This document shows, piece after piece, positions 1 through 7,896 of a DNA stretch of 64,000 nt. This stretch comes from Pseudomonadota bacterium (GTDB lineage: Bacteria > Pseudomonadota > Alphaproteobacteria > GCA-2746255). The stretch covers positions 62,001 to 126,000 of the forward strand of contig JBFMHN010000004.1 of the NCBI GenBank assembly GCA_040752895.1, in the 5' to 3' direction. The position numbers and the translations under genes were made by a program. The notes beneath the pieces were generated by a model. That model ran no database searches and was not told where the DNA came from. It saw only the letters and a program-made list of their open reading frames with translations. Every line of letters starts with the position of its first letter. Positions within the stretch are counted from its first letter, which is position 1.

Positions 1-1
1 G

Positions 2-247
2 CATCTGGTTCCGGGCGGCATGGTTGCACGTTCTGCCGCGGAGCTCTGCCAGCACATCAAATCGATCATTGCTCGTTGCGTCGGTGCGGAGACTGGGCGC
101 GACGTTGGTGGTCGCATTGTTGCTTCCTCGGGGTTGATCGTGGATGTAGTAGAATCAGATGTCCAGGCCACCGCTGAGGGACAAGTTTTACGCCGGCAGG
201 CTCGGGGGGATACAGTGCAGTGTGAGGAAATTCGCACCAATGGTTGA
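2..247 (+). CDS. 3' end of an unrecognised gene (partial)
   Basis: An open frame runs from the left window edge to a TGA at 245-247 and overlaps the next gene start by 8 bases. The same 8-base overlap occurs between the next two genes. I do not recognise a family in the roughly 80 visible residues, which are rich in Val, Arg and Ala with no clear motif. Frame 1 over the same stretch is Cys/Arg-rich and closes at about 177, so frame 2 is the more protein-like reading. It may be the tail of another glycan-locus gene, or simply a chance open frame. Confidence 0.3.
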   Translation, partial: HLVPGGMVARSAAELCQHIKSIIARCVGAETGRDVGGRIVASSGLIVDVVESDVQATAEGQVLRRQARGDTVQCEEIRTNG

Positions 248-1082
248 GAAAATAGGAACAGACATACATTCCGCAGTCTATTGGTCCCAAAAGGCGGACA
301 GCTATGTCGAAGGTATCAGAGGCCCCTATCATCGTCACCGTCTGGAAGTAGTAAGAGCGCTCATAAGTGATGTCGATCTGGCAGGCCGAATTTGCTTGGA
401 CTTTGGCTGCGGCGACGGGATTTTCTCAAGCTGTTTGGTGCAAGGAGGCGCCAAAGTCATCGGGTACGATACTGACGCGCAAATGATTGAAGTTGCCCGT
501 CAGCGATTCTCGCACACGCCATTCTCGGACGCTTTCAAAATGGGGGGCGTTGAGAGATTGGGTTCGTTTGATAGCCAGTCGGTCGATGCAGTTTTTGCTT
601 TGAATGTCTTGGCTTATTTGTCCAAGGACGAAGAGGAAGAGTTCTACAAACAAAGTGCACGAATTACGCGCCCTGGAGGAAGATTGGTCGTTACTCACTC
701 GAACGAATTGTTCGATATGTATACCCTAAATCAGTATACGGCGATGTTCTTCCAGCATCATTTTGGCACTCGGGCTTGTCCATGTGATGTTTCCTCGTTG
801 CTGACTTTTCCGGACAAGCCTGACCGCAAGACATTCTCCGTTCGTGAAAATCCACTGAGCTATCGATACAAGTTGGCAAAATACGGTTTTACAGAACAAG
901 CGCAGGAATTTGCTAACTTGCATCCTCTGCCGCCGCTGCTGATTCCGGATTGGGATGCAGACGATATCAACGCACGGCAATATATGGATACGTTGAATTG
1001 GCCGGCCGAGCACCGGTGGAAGCTAATGTTCATGTGCAGCATGTTCGGTTCGCATTCCCGGCGGGAGCCCGCGGGTGAGTGA
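240..1082 (+). CDS. class I SAM-dependent methyltransferase
   Basis: A 280-residue protein with a Rossmann methyltransferase core. The SAM-binding motif I reads LDFGCGDG at residues 53-60, and a post-core RPGGRLVV strand follows. The frame is open further upstream to 159, but the ATG at 240 has GAGG about ten bases before it and begins just ahead of the conserved fold, so I chose it. The C-terminal half carries an NELF-x4-TLNQY motif and an HPLPPLL motif that recur in the methyltransferase at 10035, so the two are paralogs. The acceptor is unknown; O- or N-methylation of a glycan is inferred from the neighbours. Base composition is visibly AT-richer than downstream genes (bases 601-660 are 42% GC), suggesting separate acquisition. 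Confidence 0.8.
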   Translation: MVEKIGTDIHSAVYWSQKADSYVEGIRGPYHRHRLEVVRALISDVDLAGRICLDFGCGDGIFSSCLVQGGAKVIGYDTDAQMIEVARQRFSHTPFSDAFKMGGVERLGSFDSQSVDAVFALNVLAYLSKDEEEEFYKQSARITRPGGRLVVTHSNELFDMYTLNQYTAMFFQHHFGTRACPCDVSSLLTFPDKPDRKTFSVRENPLSYRYKLAKYGFTEQAQEFANLHPLPPLLIPDWDADDINARQYMDTLNWPAEHRWKLMFMCSMFGSHSRREPAGE

Positions 1083-2460
1083 CGCGCCGGATATGATCGG
1101 TTTGGCGCAGGCCTTGTGCGCCTTTCGCGCCGGTGTCGTCGCCGATGGGAACGATGGCCTGTTCGCGCGTATTGCCGAGGAAGTGCCGCTCGAAATCTTC
1201 CGTTTTGCCTCCGGCGACACCCACAACGGATGGGTGGTGCCGGACAATTGGCGGGTGAAACGGGCGAAATTGTTTCGCGATGGCGTCGAGGTGTTTGACG
1301 GCACCGCCCACACGCTTGGGGTGGCCTATTACTCCAAGTCGTTTTCCGGTGAGTTGGCATGGGACGCGCTCAAGCCGTATCTGGTGACCAACCCCGATCT
1401 GCCCGAAGCCTACATGTTTCACTGCATGTGGCAGTATCGGCCGTGGGATGCCGACTGGGCGTTGTGCGTGCCCTATCGCATCTATCGGAAATTGGGCCCC
1501 GGCCGCTACCGTGTCGAGCTGGAGACCGAGCGCGTTCCGGGTGAAATGCTGGTCGCCCACGCGGAAGTCAAGGGCCGTGGCGAGCAGACGATCGTCTTCA
1601 ACTCCAACACCTGTCATCCGCACATGGCGAACGACGGGTTTGCCGGTACGGCGGTTCTCATCCGATTGATGCAGTGGCTCGCCGGGCGCGACAATCGTTA
1701 CACCTACCGTTTGGTTCTGGGGCCGGAGCATCTTGGGAGCGTGTTTTATCTGCGCGATTTGCCCGAGGACGAAATCGCGCGCATGGCGTGCGGCGTTTTC
1801 GAGGAAATGCCCGGCACCCAAGGGGCGATCAAGGCGGCAAGCACCTTTAACGGGGGGCACAAAATCGATTTGGCGTTCGCCAACGCCCTCAAGCACCACA
1901 CCAAGGGCTACGCGCTTGTGCCCTGGCGGAAGGGGGCGGGCAACGACGAAACCGTGTGGGAGGCGCCGGGCTACGAGGTGCCGTTTGTCGAAGTAACGCG
2001 TTGCGAAGATCAGTTCGCACCGTACCCCGAGTATCACTCCAGTCTAGACACGCCCGATATCATGATTGCCGGACAGCTGGATGAAATGCTCGACACGCTC
2101 AAGCGGGTTGTTTTTACATTGGAAAACGATGCGTCGATTGAACGCAGTTTCGACGGGCTGATCTGTCTGTCGAACCCCGAGTACGGCCTGTACATGGAGC
2201 GGCCCGACCCGACCATCACCAAGGATCTGGAGGCGGACGCCGAGAAGTGGGGGCATCTGCTCGACTGTCTCTTCCGCTACCTGGACGGGACCCTGACGGT
2301 GTTGGAGATCGCCGAGCGCCACGACCTGCCTTTTGAAAGATTGCATGGCTATCTCAAACGGTTCGAGGCGAAGGGCCTCGTGGACATGCGCTTTTCGCCC
2401 TGTGCGCGGCCCCGCCCACGTCGGGTGCGCGGGCAGACTGGAAGCAGACGGCCTTGCTAG
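1075..2460 (+). CDS. DUF4910 family M28-like metallohydrolase with winged-helix tail
   Basis: A 461-residue protein resembling the DUF4910/DUF2172 aminopeptidase-like family found in surface-polysaccharide clusters. Candidate zinc ligands typical of the M28 fold are visible: H181-P-H183 with N186-D187, E218-H219, E243-E244, D291-E292 and a late YHSSLD motif with H321. Residues about 385-445 look like the family's C-terminal winged helix. The GTG start overlaps the preceding stop by 8 bases, and the gene overlaps hisH by 7, so it is translationally coupled to both. No signal peptide is seen, so it is probably cytoplasmic. The reaction is unknown; an amide-bond hydrolase acting on a sugar or amino-sugar intermediate is an inference from context. 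The Pro/Arg-rich last 20 residues look like unstructured read-out. Confidence 0.75.
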   Translation: MSDAPDMIGLAQALCAFRAGVVADGNDGLFARIAEEVPLEIFRFASGDTHNGWVVPDNWRVKRAKLFRDGVEVFDGTAHTLGVAYYSKSFSGELAWDALKPYLVTNPDLPEAYMFHCMWQYRPWDADWALCVPYRIYRKLGPGRYRVELETERVPGEMLVAHAEVKGRGEQTIVFNSNTCHPHMANDGFAGTAVLIRLMQWLAGRDNRYTYRLVLGPEHLGSVFYLRDLPEDEIARMACGVFEEMPGTQGAIKAASTFNGGHKIDLAFANALKHHTKGYALVPWRKGAGNDETVWEAPGYEVPFVEVTRCEDQFAPYPEYHSSLDTPDIMIAGQLDEMLDTLKRVVFTLENDASIERSFDGLICLSNPEYGLYMERPDPTITKDLEADAEKWGHLLDCLFRYLDGTLTVLEIAERHDLPFERLHGYLKRFEAKGLVDMRFSPCARPRPRRVRGQTGSRRPC

Positions 2461-3083
2461 GTGTCGTTGATCTCGGCGTCAGCAACATAGGGTCGGTGAT
2501 GCGCGCCTTTCAGAGGCTGGGCAGCGACCCCGTCCTTGTGGATGGCCCGGCCTCGATCGCGAAGGCCAAGGGGATCGTGCTGCCCGGGGTGGGGGCGTTT
2601 CGCGACGGCATGGCCGTGTTGCGCGAGAGGCGACTTGTCGAACCCATGCGGGACGCCGCCCGCGGCGGCAAGCCGGTCCTCGGGGTCTGCCTGGGCATGC
2701 AACTCCTCGCCGATCGCAGCGAGGAATACGGCGATCACGAGGGGCTGGGGCTGGTTTCCGGGAAGGTTGTACGCCTGCGGGCGGGGGTTGGCGAACGGGT
2801 GCCAAATATTGGCTGGTGTGACGTGACGGCGGGAAACTGCGCGCGTCTGTTCCGGGGCGTGCCGTCGGAGACGTCCTTCTACTTCGTGCACAGCTACCAT
2901 GTGCAGTGCGCCAGTCCCGGGCCTGTCGCGGCCTCCATACGGTTTGGCGGCGCATCGGTCACCGCTGCCCTCGAGTGCGGCAACGTTTTCGGCCTGCAAT
3001 TCCATCCGGAGAAAAGCCAGGATGCGGGGTTGGCTATTCTCGAAAACTTTCTATCCGTTGTCGAAGGCGCGTCCGCGCCGTGA
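2454..3083 (+). CDS. hisH: HisH-type glutamine amidotransferase for sugar amidination
   Basis: A 209-residue class I glutaminase of the imidazole-glycerol-phosphate synthase HisH family. The triad is intact: Cys79 in GVCLGMQLL, and His184 and Glu186 in FHPEK. It releases ammonia from glutamine and passes it to its HisF partner. The next gene is a HisF fused to a sugar amidotransferase, and no other histidine gene is nearby. I therefore infer that this is a HisH2-type subunit for acetamidino-group formation, as with P. aeruginosa O-antigen HisH2/HisF2/WbpG, not histidine biosynthesis. The start is TTG at 2454, inside the end of the upstream gene with no strong ribosome site, consistent with coupling. 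Its TGA overlaps the next GTG (GTGA). Confidence 0.88.
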   Translation: MLGVVDLGVSNIGSVMRAFQRLGSDPVLVDGPASIAKAKGIVLPGVGAFRDGMAVLRERRLVEPMRDAARGGKPVLGVCLGMQLLADRSEEYGDHEGLGLVSGKVVRLRAGVGERVPNIGWCDVTAGNCARLFRGVPSETSFYFVHSYHVQCASPGPVAASIRFGGASVTAALECGNVFGLQFHPEKSQDAGLAILENFLSVVEGASAP

Positions 3084-5143
3084 TCCGACCGCGCCTCATT
3101 CCCTGTCTGCTGCTCAAACAAGGTGTCATTGTTCGCAGCCAGCTGTTCAAAGTGCATCAGGTGATTGGCAATCCGATGAGCACGGTCGAGCGCTTCTCGC
3201 ACTGGAACGTCGACGAGCTGGTCGTCTTGGACATAGGCCGCGGCGAGGGGCGGCACGATTTGCGCCGTGACGATATACAACAGCGCTATGCCGGTGAGTC
3301 CGCCATAGATGTCTTGCGCGAAATTGCCAAGGTCTGCTTTATGCCGCTGACGTTCGGCGGTGGCATTCGCACGCTCGACGATATCGGTCAACGGCTTGCC
3401 GCCGGCGCCGACAAAGTGGCAATCAACACCACGGCGATCGACGACCCGGATTTCATCACCCGGGCCGCCGAAAAGTTTGGCAGCCAGTGCATCGTCATCT
3501 CGATGGACGCCGTACGCCGTAACGATGGTCGCTACGAGGTGATGGCCGAAGGGGGGCGCCGCCCAACCGGGCTTGAGCCCGGCACGTGGGCGCGCCGGGT
3601 CGAGTCGCTGGGCGCCGGCGAGATCTTTCTCAATTCCATAGACCGGGACGGCTCCGCGCAAGGGTATGATGTGAACTTGATCCGGCGGACAACGGAGGCC
3701 GTCTCCATTCCCGTCGTCGCATGTGGCGGGGTCGGCCAATACGAACATTTCGCCGCGGGCATTCTTGAGGGCGGGGCCAGCGCCGTCTCGGCCGCCAATA
3801 TTTTTCACTTTTTTGAACTCAGCTATTGCCATGCCAAGCGGGCATGTATCGAGGCGGGGATTCCCATGCGCCCGATCCGTCTGGGCAGCCGTTACATGCC
3901 ACGCGAACCCCGGTACGACCGCGCCGCCGAAGACGCGCGCCTAGAGGAAAGGTTGCGTCAGGCCCGGGGCAACGACTATGTGGCCGCACGGCCAGAAAGC
4001 GCGGTCAACCGGCGGCCGATTACGTGGTGCAAGAGTTGCACCTATCCCTCCATCAGTGCGGCGCCGATGGAGTTCGATGACGAGGGGGAATGCACCGGCT
4101 GTCAGATGGCGCGGGTGAAATCCGCCATTCCTGCGTCCGAATGGGATCGCCGCAAGGGCCTGCTGCGAGAGATTTTGGACAGATACCGTTGCAAAGACGG
4201 CAGCCGGCATGACTGCGTGATCGCGGTATCGGGTGGCAAGGACAGCTACTTTCAGGCGCATGTGCTCAAGAACGAGTTCGGCATGAACCCTCTCCTGGTA
4301 ACCTACAACGGGAACAATTGGACACCGGTGGGCTGGCGCAACATGCTGCGCATGAAGGAAGTATTCGATTGTGACCACGTGATCGTTCAACCGGCCGTCG
4401 GCACGCTCAGGAAACTTAACCGGCTCGCGTTCCAGATCATGGGGGACATGAATTGGCACGCCCATGTTGGCATCATGACAGCGCCCGTCAAGGTGGCGGT
4501 TCAGCACGGCATTCCCTTGGTGTTCTATGGCGAGCATGGCTATCTGGACCTCTGCGGGCAGTTCTCGATGGACGATTTTCCGGAGATCAGCTACCGCGAC
4601 CGACAGGAACATTTCGCACGCGGCTACGAATGGACCTACTTCGTGGGCCGGGATGGGCTAACCAGCGCCAATATGATTCCCTGGAAATATCCGACCGACC
4701 GGGAACTCTTTGATCTCGATCTACGGGGTATCTTCCTCGGGAACTATGTGTACTGGGAAGCCAACGCGCATACGAAGATGGTCATAGAACGGTACGGATT
4801 CGAGGTGAATGAAGAGCCCTTCGACCGCACCTATCGCACGATGTCCAACCTGGACGACATGCACGAGAACGGCGTGCACGACTACCTGAAATTCATAAAG
4901 TTCGGATACGGTCGGGCGACGGATCATACCTGCAAGGATATTCGCGCGGGGCTGATGACCCGAGAGGAGGCCATTCCGATCGTCAATCGCTATGACCCGA
5001 TTAAACCCAGCGACCTTCGGCGGTGGCTGGATTATGTCGGCATGACCGAGGACGCTTTCGATCGCATGGCCGACACCTTTCGCGACCCGCGTGTGTGGCG
5101 GCGGGAGCGCGGGCGCTGGATTCGTGAAGAACTGAAGTGCTGA
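3080..5143 (+). CDS. HisF2-WbpG fusion: ammonia-channelling barrel joined to N-acetyl-sugar amidotransferase
   Basis: A single 687-residue open frame joins two normally separate proteins. Residues 1-268 are a HisF (beta-alpha)8 barrel. The cyclase catalytic Asp11 is replaced by Leu (IPCLLLKQG), as in AglZ/HisF2 acetamidino-modification proteins. The ammonia-gate positions R5, E46, K112 and E181, equivalent to Thermotoga R5, E46, K99 and E167, are retained, as is D143. A charged linker spans about 269-312. Residues 313-687 are a WbpG/PseA/WbuX-type amidotransferase with a zinc-like CxxC pair (C317/C320, C338/C341) and a PP-loop SGGKDS at 384-389 for adenylation. It should convert a sugar N-acetyl group to an acetamidino group. 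The start is GTG 3080, overlapping hisH; the same frame is open back to 2906 but that part lies inside hisH. Confidence 0.9.
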   Translation: MIRPRLIPCLLLKQGVIVRSQLFKVHQVIGNPMSTVERFSHWNVDELVVLDIGRGEGRHDLRRDDIQQRYAGESAIDVLREIAKVCFMPLTFGGGIRTLDDIGQRLAAGADKVAINTTAIDDPDFITRAAEKFGSQCIVISMDAVRRNDGRYEVMAEGGRRPTGLEPGTWARRVESLGAGEIFLNSIDRDGSAQGYDVNLIRRTTEAVSIPVVACGGVGQYEHFAAGILEGGASAVSAANIFHFFELSYCHAKRACIEAGIPMRPIRLGSRYMPREPRYDRAAEDARLEERLRQARGNDYVAARPESAVNRRPITWCKSCTYPSISAAPMEFDDEGECTGCQMARVKSAIPASEWDRRKGLLREILDRYRCKDGSRHDCVIAVSGGKDSYFQAHVLKNEFGMNPLLVTYNGNNWTPVGWRNMLRMKEVFDCDHVIVQPAVGTLRKLNRLAFQIMGDMNWHAHVGIMTAPVKVAVQHGIPLVFYGEHGYLDLCGQFSMDDFPEISYRDRQEHFARGYEWTYFVGRDGLTSANMIPWKYPTDRELFDLDLRGIFLGNYVYWEANAHTKMVIERYGFEVNEEPFDRTYRTMSNLDDMHENGVHDYLKFIKFGYGRATDHTCKDIRAGLMTREEAIPIVNRYDPIKPSDLRRWLDYVGMTEDAFDRMADTFRDPRVWRRERGRWIREELKC

Positions 5144-5147
5144 CCGC

Positions 5148-6950
5148 ATGCTTCAAAGCATAAGAGATTCTCTGTCTCTCGTTGAACGGGCGGAACGGCC
5201 GCTCTTGCTGGCCCTGTTTGGTGTTGGTTTGTTGGCGGCCGTTCTGGAGACGGGCAGCGTTGGGCTTGTCTACTTGTTTTTGAAGATCGCGATGGAGCCC
5301 GCGATGCTTGGCGGCATTCAATGGGCGCAGGGATTGTACGGCTGGCTGGGAATGACGGATAAGCCATTGTTCATGGTTAGTTTGGCCTTGGGCGTGATGG
5401 CCGTTTTCGTCACACGGGTAGCGGTGCAGGTGTTTTCCGTTTGGTTCAATATGTGGCTTCGTAAGAAAATTCAGGTCCGCGTTTCCGGCGCGCTGTTTGG
5501 CAGATACCTTAGCGGACCGTATAGCCGCTACCTGGCCTCGAAATCCTCCACATTCTTGAACAACGTGACGAGCAACTCCGCGGCGGCCGTGGCCAACTGC
5601 ACCTTGGGCGTCGTTGAGATAGCGGGGGCGGTCGCGTTGGCGGTCCTGTTCTTGCTCACGTTGTTCGTTGTCAGGCCTTTGGAAACGCTGGGTGGCATTG
5701 CGGTTATCGGCACCTTGGCGGCGGTGTACTGGTTTCTCATGCAAGAAAGGCTCCTCTATTGGGGAAACCGGATGTTGCGTGCCACCGAGGAAGTCTATGC
5801 GGCCGTTGCGGAAGTCGACCATGGTATTAAGACGATCAAAACAACCCAGACGGAGGACGTGTTTCATCAGCGTTATCTTAATCTTGCCGAGGAGCAGTAC
5901 ACGTTGAGGCTGAAGAGCGGCATCGCACAACAGCTTCCGAGGTTTGCTCTGGAGCTGGTTGTTATCGTGGTCCTTTTCGGCGCGGTGGGGACGGCGATCG
6001 CGGTCGGCGAAACCATGCAGGAAATCATACCTGCCATGGCGCTTTTCGGGATGGCGACCTTGCGAATGGTGCCGGCATTCGTGCGCATTATCTCGGCGCT
6101 CCAGTTATATCGAAACTCAGCACCTTGTCTCCAGGCGATACTTCCCGACTACAGGGAATGCCCTATCAAAGGCACGGCATTGGGGCCGCGGGAAAACCGG
6201 CCCGTCCCACTAAAGTTTGAGCGCGCGCTGGTACTGGAGGATATCTCGTATCACTACGCCGGCGCCAATATCCCCGCCGTAAGGAATGTGCGCATAAAAA
6301 TTGAAAAGGGTCAGCTGGTCGGATTCGCTGGGCACTCCGGGTCGGGTAAATCCACCACGGCCGACATCCTTCTCGGCTTGTTGTCGCCAACGTCCGGGCG
6401 CATCATCTGCGACAATCAGGCAATGCCGAGCAATGCAGTGGGCCTGTTCGCTTATGTTCCCCAGGACTCCTTCGTTTTGGACGATAGTGTCCGGCGCAAC
6501 GTGGCCTTTGGCGTCGAGGAGAAGGACATTGACGATGCGCGGGTCTGGGATGCGTTGAGCGGCGCGGCATTGGCCGACCGCGTCAGGAGATTACCCAAGG
6601 GGGTCAATTCTGTTCTCGGGGAGAGAGGCGGATCCCTATCGGGTGGCGAGCGTCAGCGATTGGGAATTGCGCGAGCGCTTTACCAGGACGCGCCAATCCT
6701 GGTGCTTGACGAGCCGACGGCTTCTTTGGATGCCCGGACCGAATTTGAGGTCGGCGAGGCGATCAACAAATTGCACGGATCGAAAACGGTTATTGTGATC
6801 GCGCACCGGTTAAGCTTCATATCCCGATGCGACAAGATTTTCTTCTTCGACAAAGGGTCTGTCGTTGCAGAAGGCACGTTTAAAGACCTTGTCGCGAACG
6901 TGCCGGCGTTTCGGGAGATGGTAGACCATCTTCGTATGGAGGCGAGTTGA
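5148..6950 (+). CDS. MsbA/PglK-like ABC exporter (probable glycolipid flippase)
   Basis: A 600-residue half-transporter with membrane domain and ATPase fused. Hydrophobic segments lie at about 20-45, 75-100, 155-200 and 265-315. The nucleotide-binding domain has Walker A GHSGSGKST at 395-403, signature LSGGERQR at 497-504 and Walker B with DEPTA at 517-525. Lipid flippases such as MsbA and the lipid-linked-oligosaccharide flippase PglK have this layout. It lies 4 bp after the amidotransferase fusion in a glycan locus where no Wzx or Wzy is visible, so I infer that it flips a lipid-linked glycan. Peptide or toxin export is an alternative but has no support nearby. An 82-bp gap follows. Confidence 0.85.
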   Translation: MLQSIRDSLSLVERAERPLLLALFGVGLLAAVLETGSVGLVYLFLKIAMEPAMLGGIQWAQGLYGWLGMTDKPLFMVSLALGVMAVFVTRVAVQVFSVWFNMWLRKKIQVRVSGALFGRYLSGPYSRYLASKSSTFLNNVTSNSAAAVANCTLGVVEIAGAVALAVLFLLTLFVVRPLETLGGIAVIGTLAAVYWFLMQERLLYWGNRMLRATEEVYAAVAEVDHGIKTIKTTQTEDVFHQRYLNLAEEQYTLRLKSGIAQQLPRFALELVVIVVLFGAVGTAIAVGETMQEIIPAMALFGMATLRMVPAFVRIISALQLYRNSAPCLQAILPDYRECPIKGTALGPRENRPVPLKFERALVLEDISYHYAGANIPAVRNVRIKIEKGQLVGFAGHSGSGKSTTADILLGLLSPTSGRIICDNQAMPSNAVGLFAYVPQDSFVLDDSVRRNVAFGVEEKDIDDARVWDALSGAALADRVRRLPKGVNSVLGERGGSLSGGERQRLGIARALYQDAPILVLDEPTASLDARTEFEVGEAINKLHGSKTVIVIAHRLSFISRCDKIFFFDKGSVVAEGTFKDLVANVPAFREMVDHLRMEAS

Positions 6951-7032
6951 GGTCTTGCCGGGCGCTCGGAGGCGGTCCGCGGGTTTTCCGTATGTGGTTG
7001 ACGTTCCCTAAGATACGAAAGGTGCGCCACAG

Positions 7033-7878
7033 TTGAATTCTCTCGCTGAACGGTTGAAAACACCCGTGCGCATGTTTCAGCGTACGCAAATATATTTCAA
7101 TATGGTCCGGTCGCGTTACTTCCGGGATCATCCCATTTACGATCGCCCGGATAATTGCAGTCCAGAATTGCGTGAGCTCCTGGATACCGGACTGCTGATA
7201 CTGCCCGAATTCCACGACAGCCGATTGATCGCGGTCATTTCGGAACAGGCATACAAGCTGGGAAAACGGTTGAAAGAAGGCGGGGATCCCGAGCTTTCCG
7301 ACACCGTTATATATCCGGACGATGGCATTTACCGCCTGAGGAACGTGGAAGCCCATATCCCCGAGAGCAAGATCGTTATCGACAATCCGTATCTCCGGCA
7401 ATTGGCGGCGGAATACCTTCGCTATCCCCTGAAGACATCCGGAAATTATCTCGATTACAAGCCGGACATCGGCAAGCACGACTACACGACGGTTCCACAC
7501 ATGGATCAGTGGAAATCGTCAATTAAGATTTTTACCTTGCTCTCGGATGTCACGGAAGACAACGCTCCCATGGTCTATTGGAAGGGCAGCCATTTTGATC
7601 AGGCATGGCGCCGACCGCTGGACTACCTCAACTGGCTTGGCACGGATATCGGGTCTGCCGGGATTTGTCCCCCGCACCTACTTAGGAAACGCGCGGACAT
7701 GGAGGGGGGCAAAAACATCGAGGAGGCCGTCATCACCGGGAAGGCGGGGACAGTAGTTGTTGCGGATACGCGCGGATTTCATCGCGCCAGCAATTTGAAC
7801 GCCGGCTACAGATTGCAGATGGTCCAGAAATTCACGGTAGACTATTACAAGACCATGTTTCAGTTATTCACTCAGTGA
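7033..7878 (+). CDS. PhyH-like 2-oxoglutarate/Fe(II) dioxygenase
   Basis: A 281-residue protein of the phytanoyl-CoA dioxygenase-like superfamily. The iron-binding facial triad is visible as H156-x-D158 (HMD) and H250 in GFHRAS. R260 is placed to bind 2-oxoglutarate. Members hydroxylate small molecules, and those in glycan clusters are presumed to act on sugars or their substituents. The start is TTG at 7033 with GAAAGG ten bases upstream. It is the first gene after an 82-bp gap, so a new transcript could start here. It is followed after 18 bp by an FkbM methyltransferase, so hydroxylation followed by O-methylation is a possible pair of steps. The substrate is unknown. Confidence 0.75.
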   Translation: MNSLAERLKTPVRMFQRTQIYFNMVRSRYFRDHPIYDRPDNCSPELRELLDTGLLILPEFHDSRLIAVISEQAYKLGKRLKEGGDPELSDTVIYPDDGIYRLRNVEAHIPESKIVIDNPYLRQLAAEYLRYPLKTSGNYLDYKPDIGKHDYTTVPHMDQWKSSIKIFTLLSDVTEDNAPMVYWKGSHFDQAWRRPLDYLNWLGTDIGSAGICPPHLLRKRADMEGGKNIEEAVITGKAGTVVVADTRGFHRASNLNAGYRLQMVQKFTVDYYKTMFQLFTQ

Positions 7879-7896
7879 CAGAGAGTCCCGTCCAGA

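Noticed and set aside
2454-5143. Histidine biosynthesis hisH-hisF pair
   Set aside because: HisF has lost the catalytic Asp11, is fused to a sugar amidotransferase, and no other his gene is present. A sugar-amidination role fits better.
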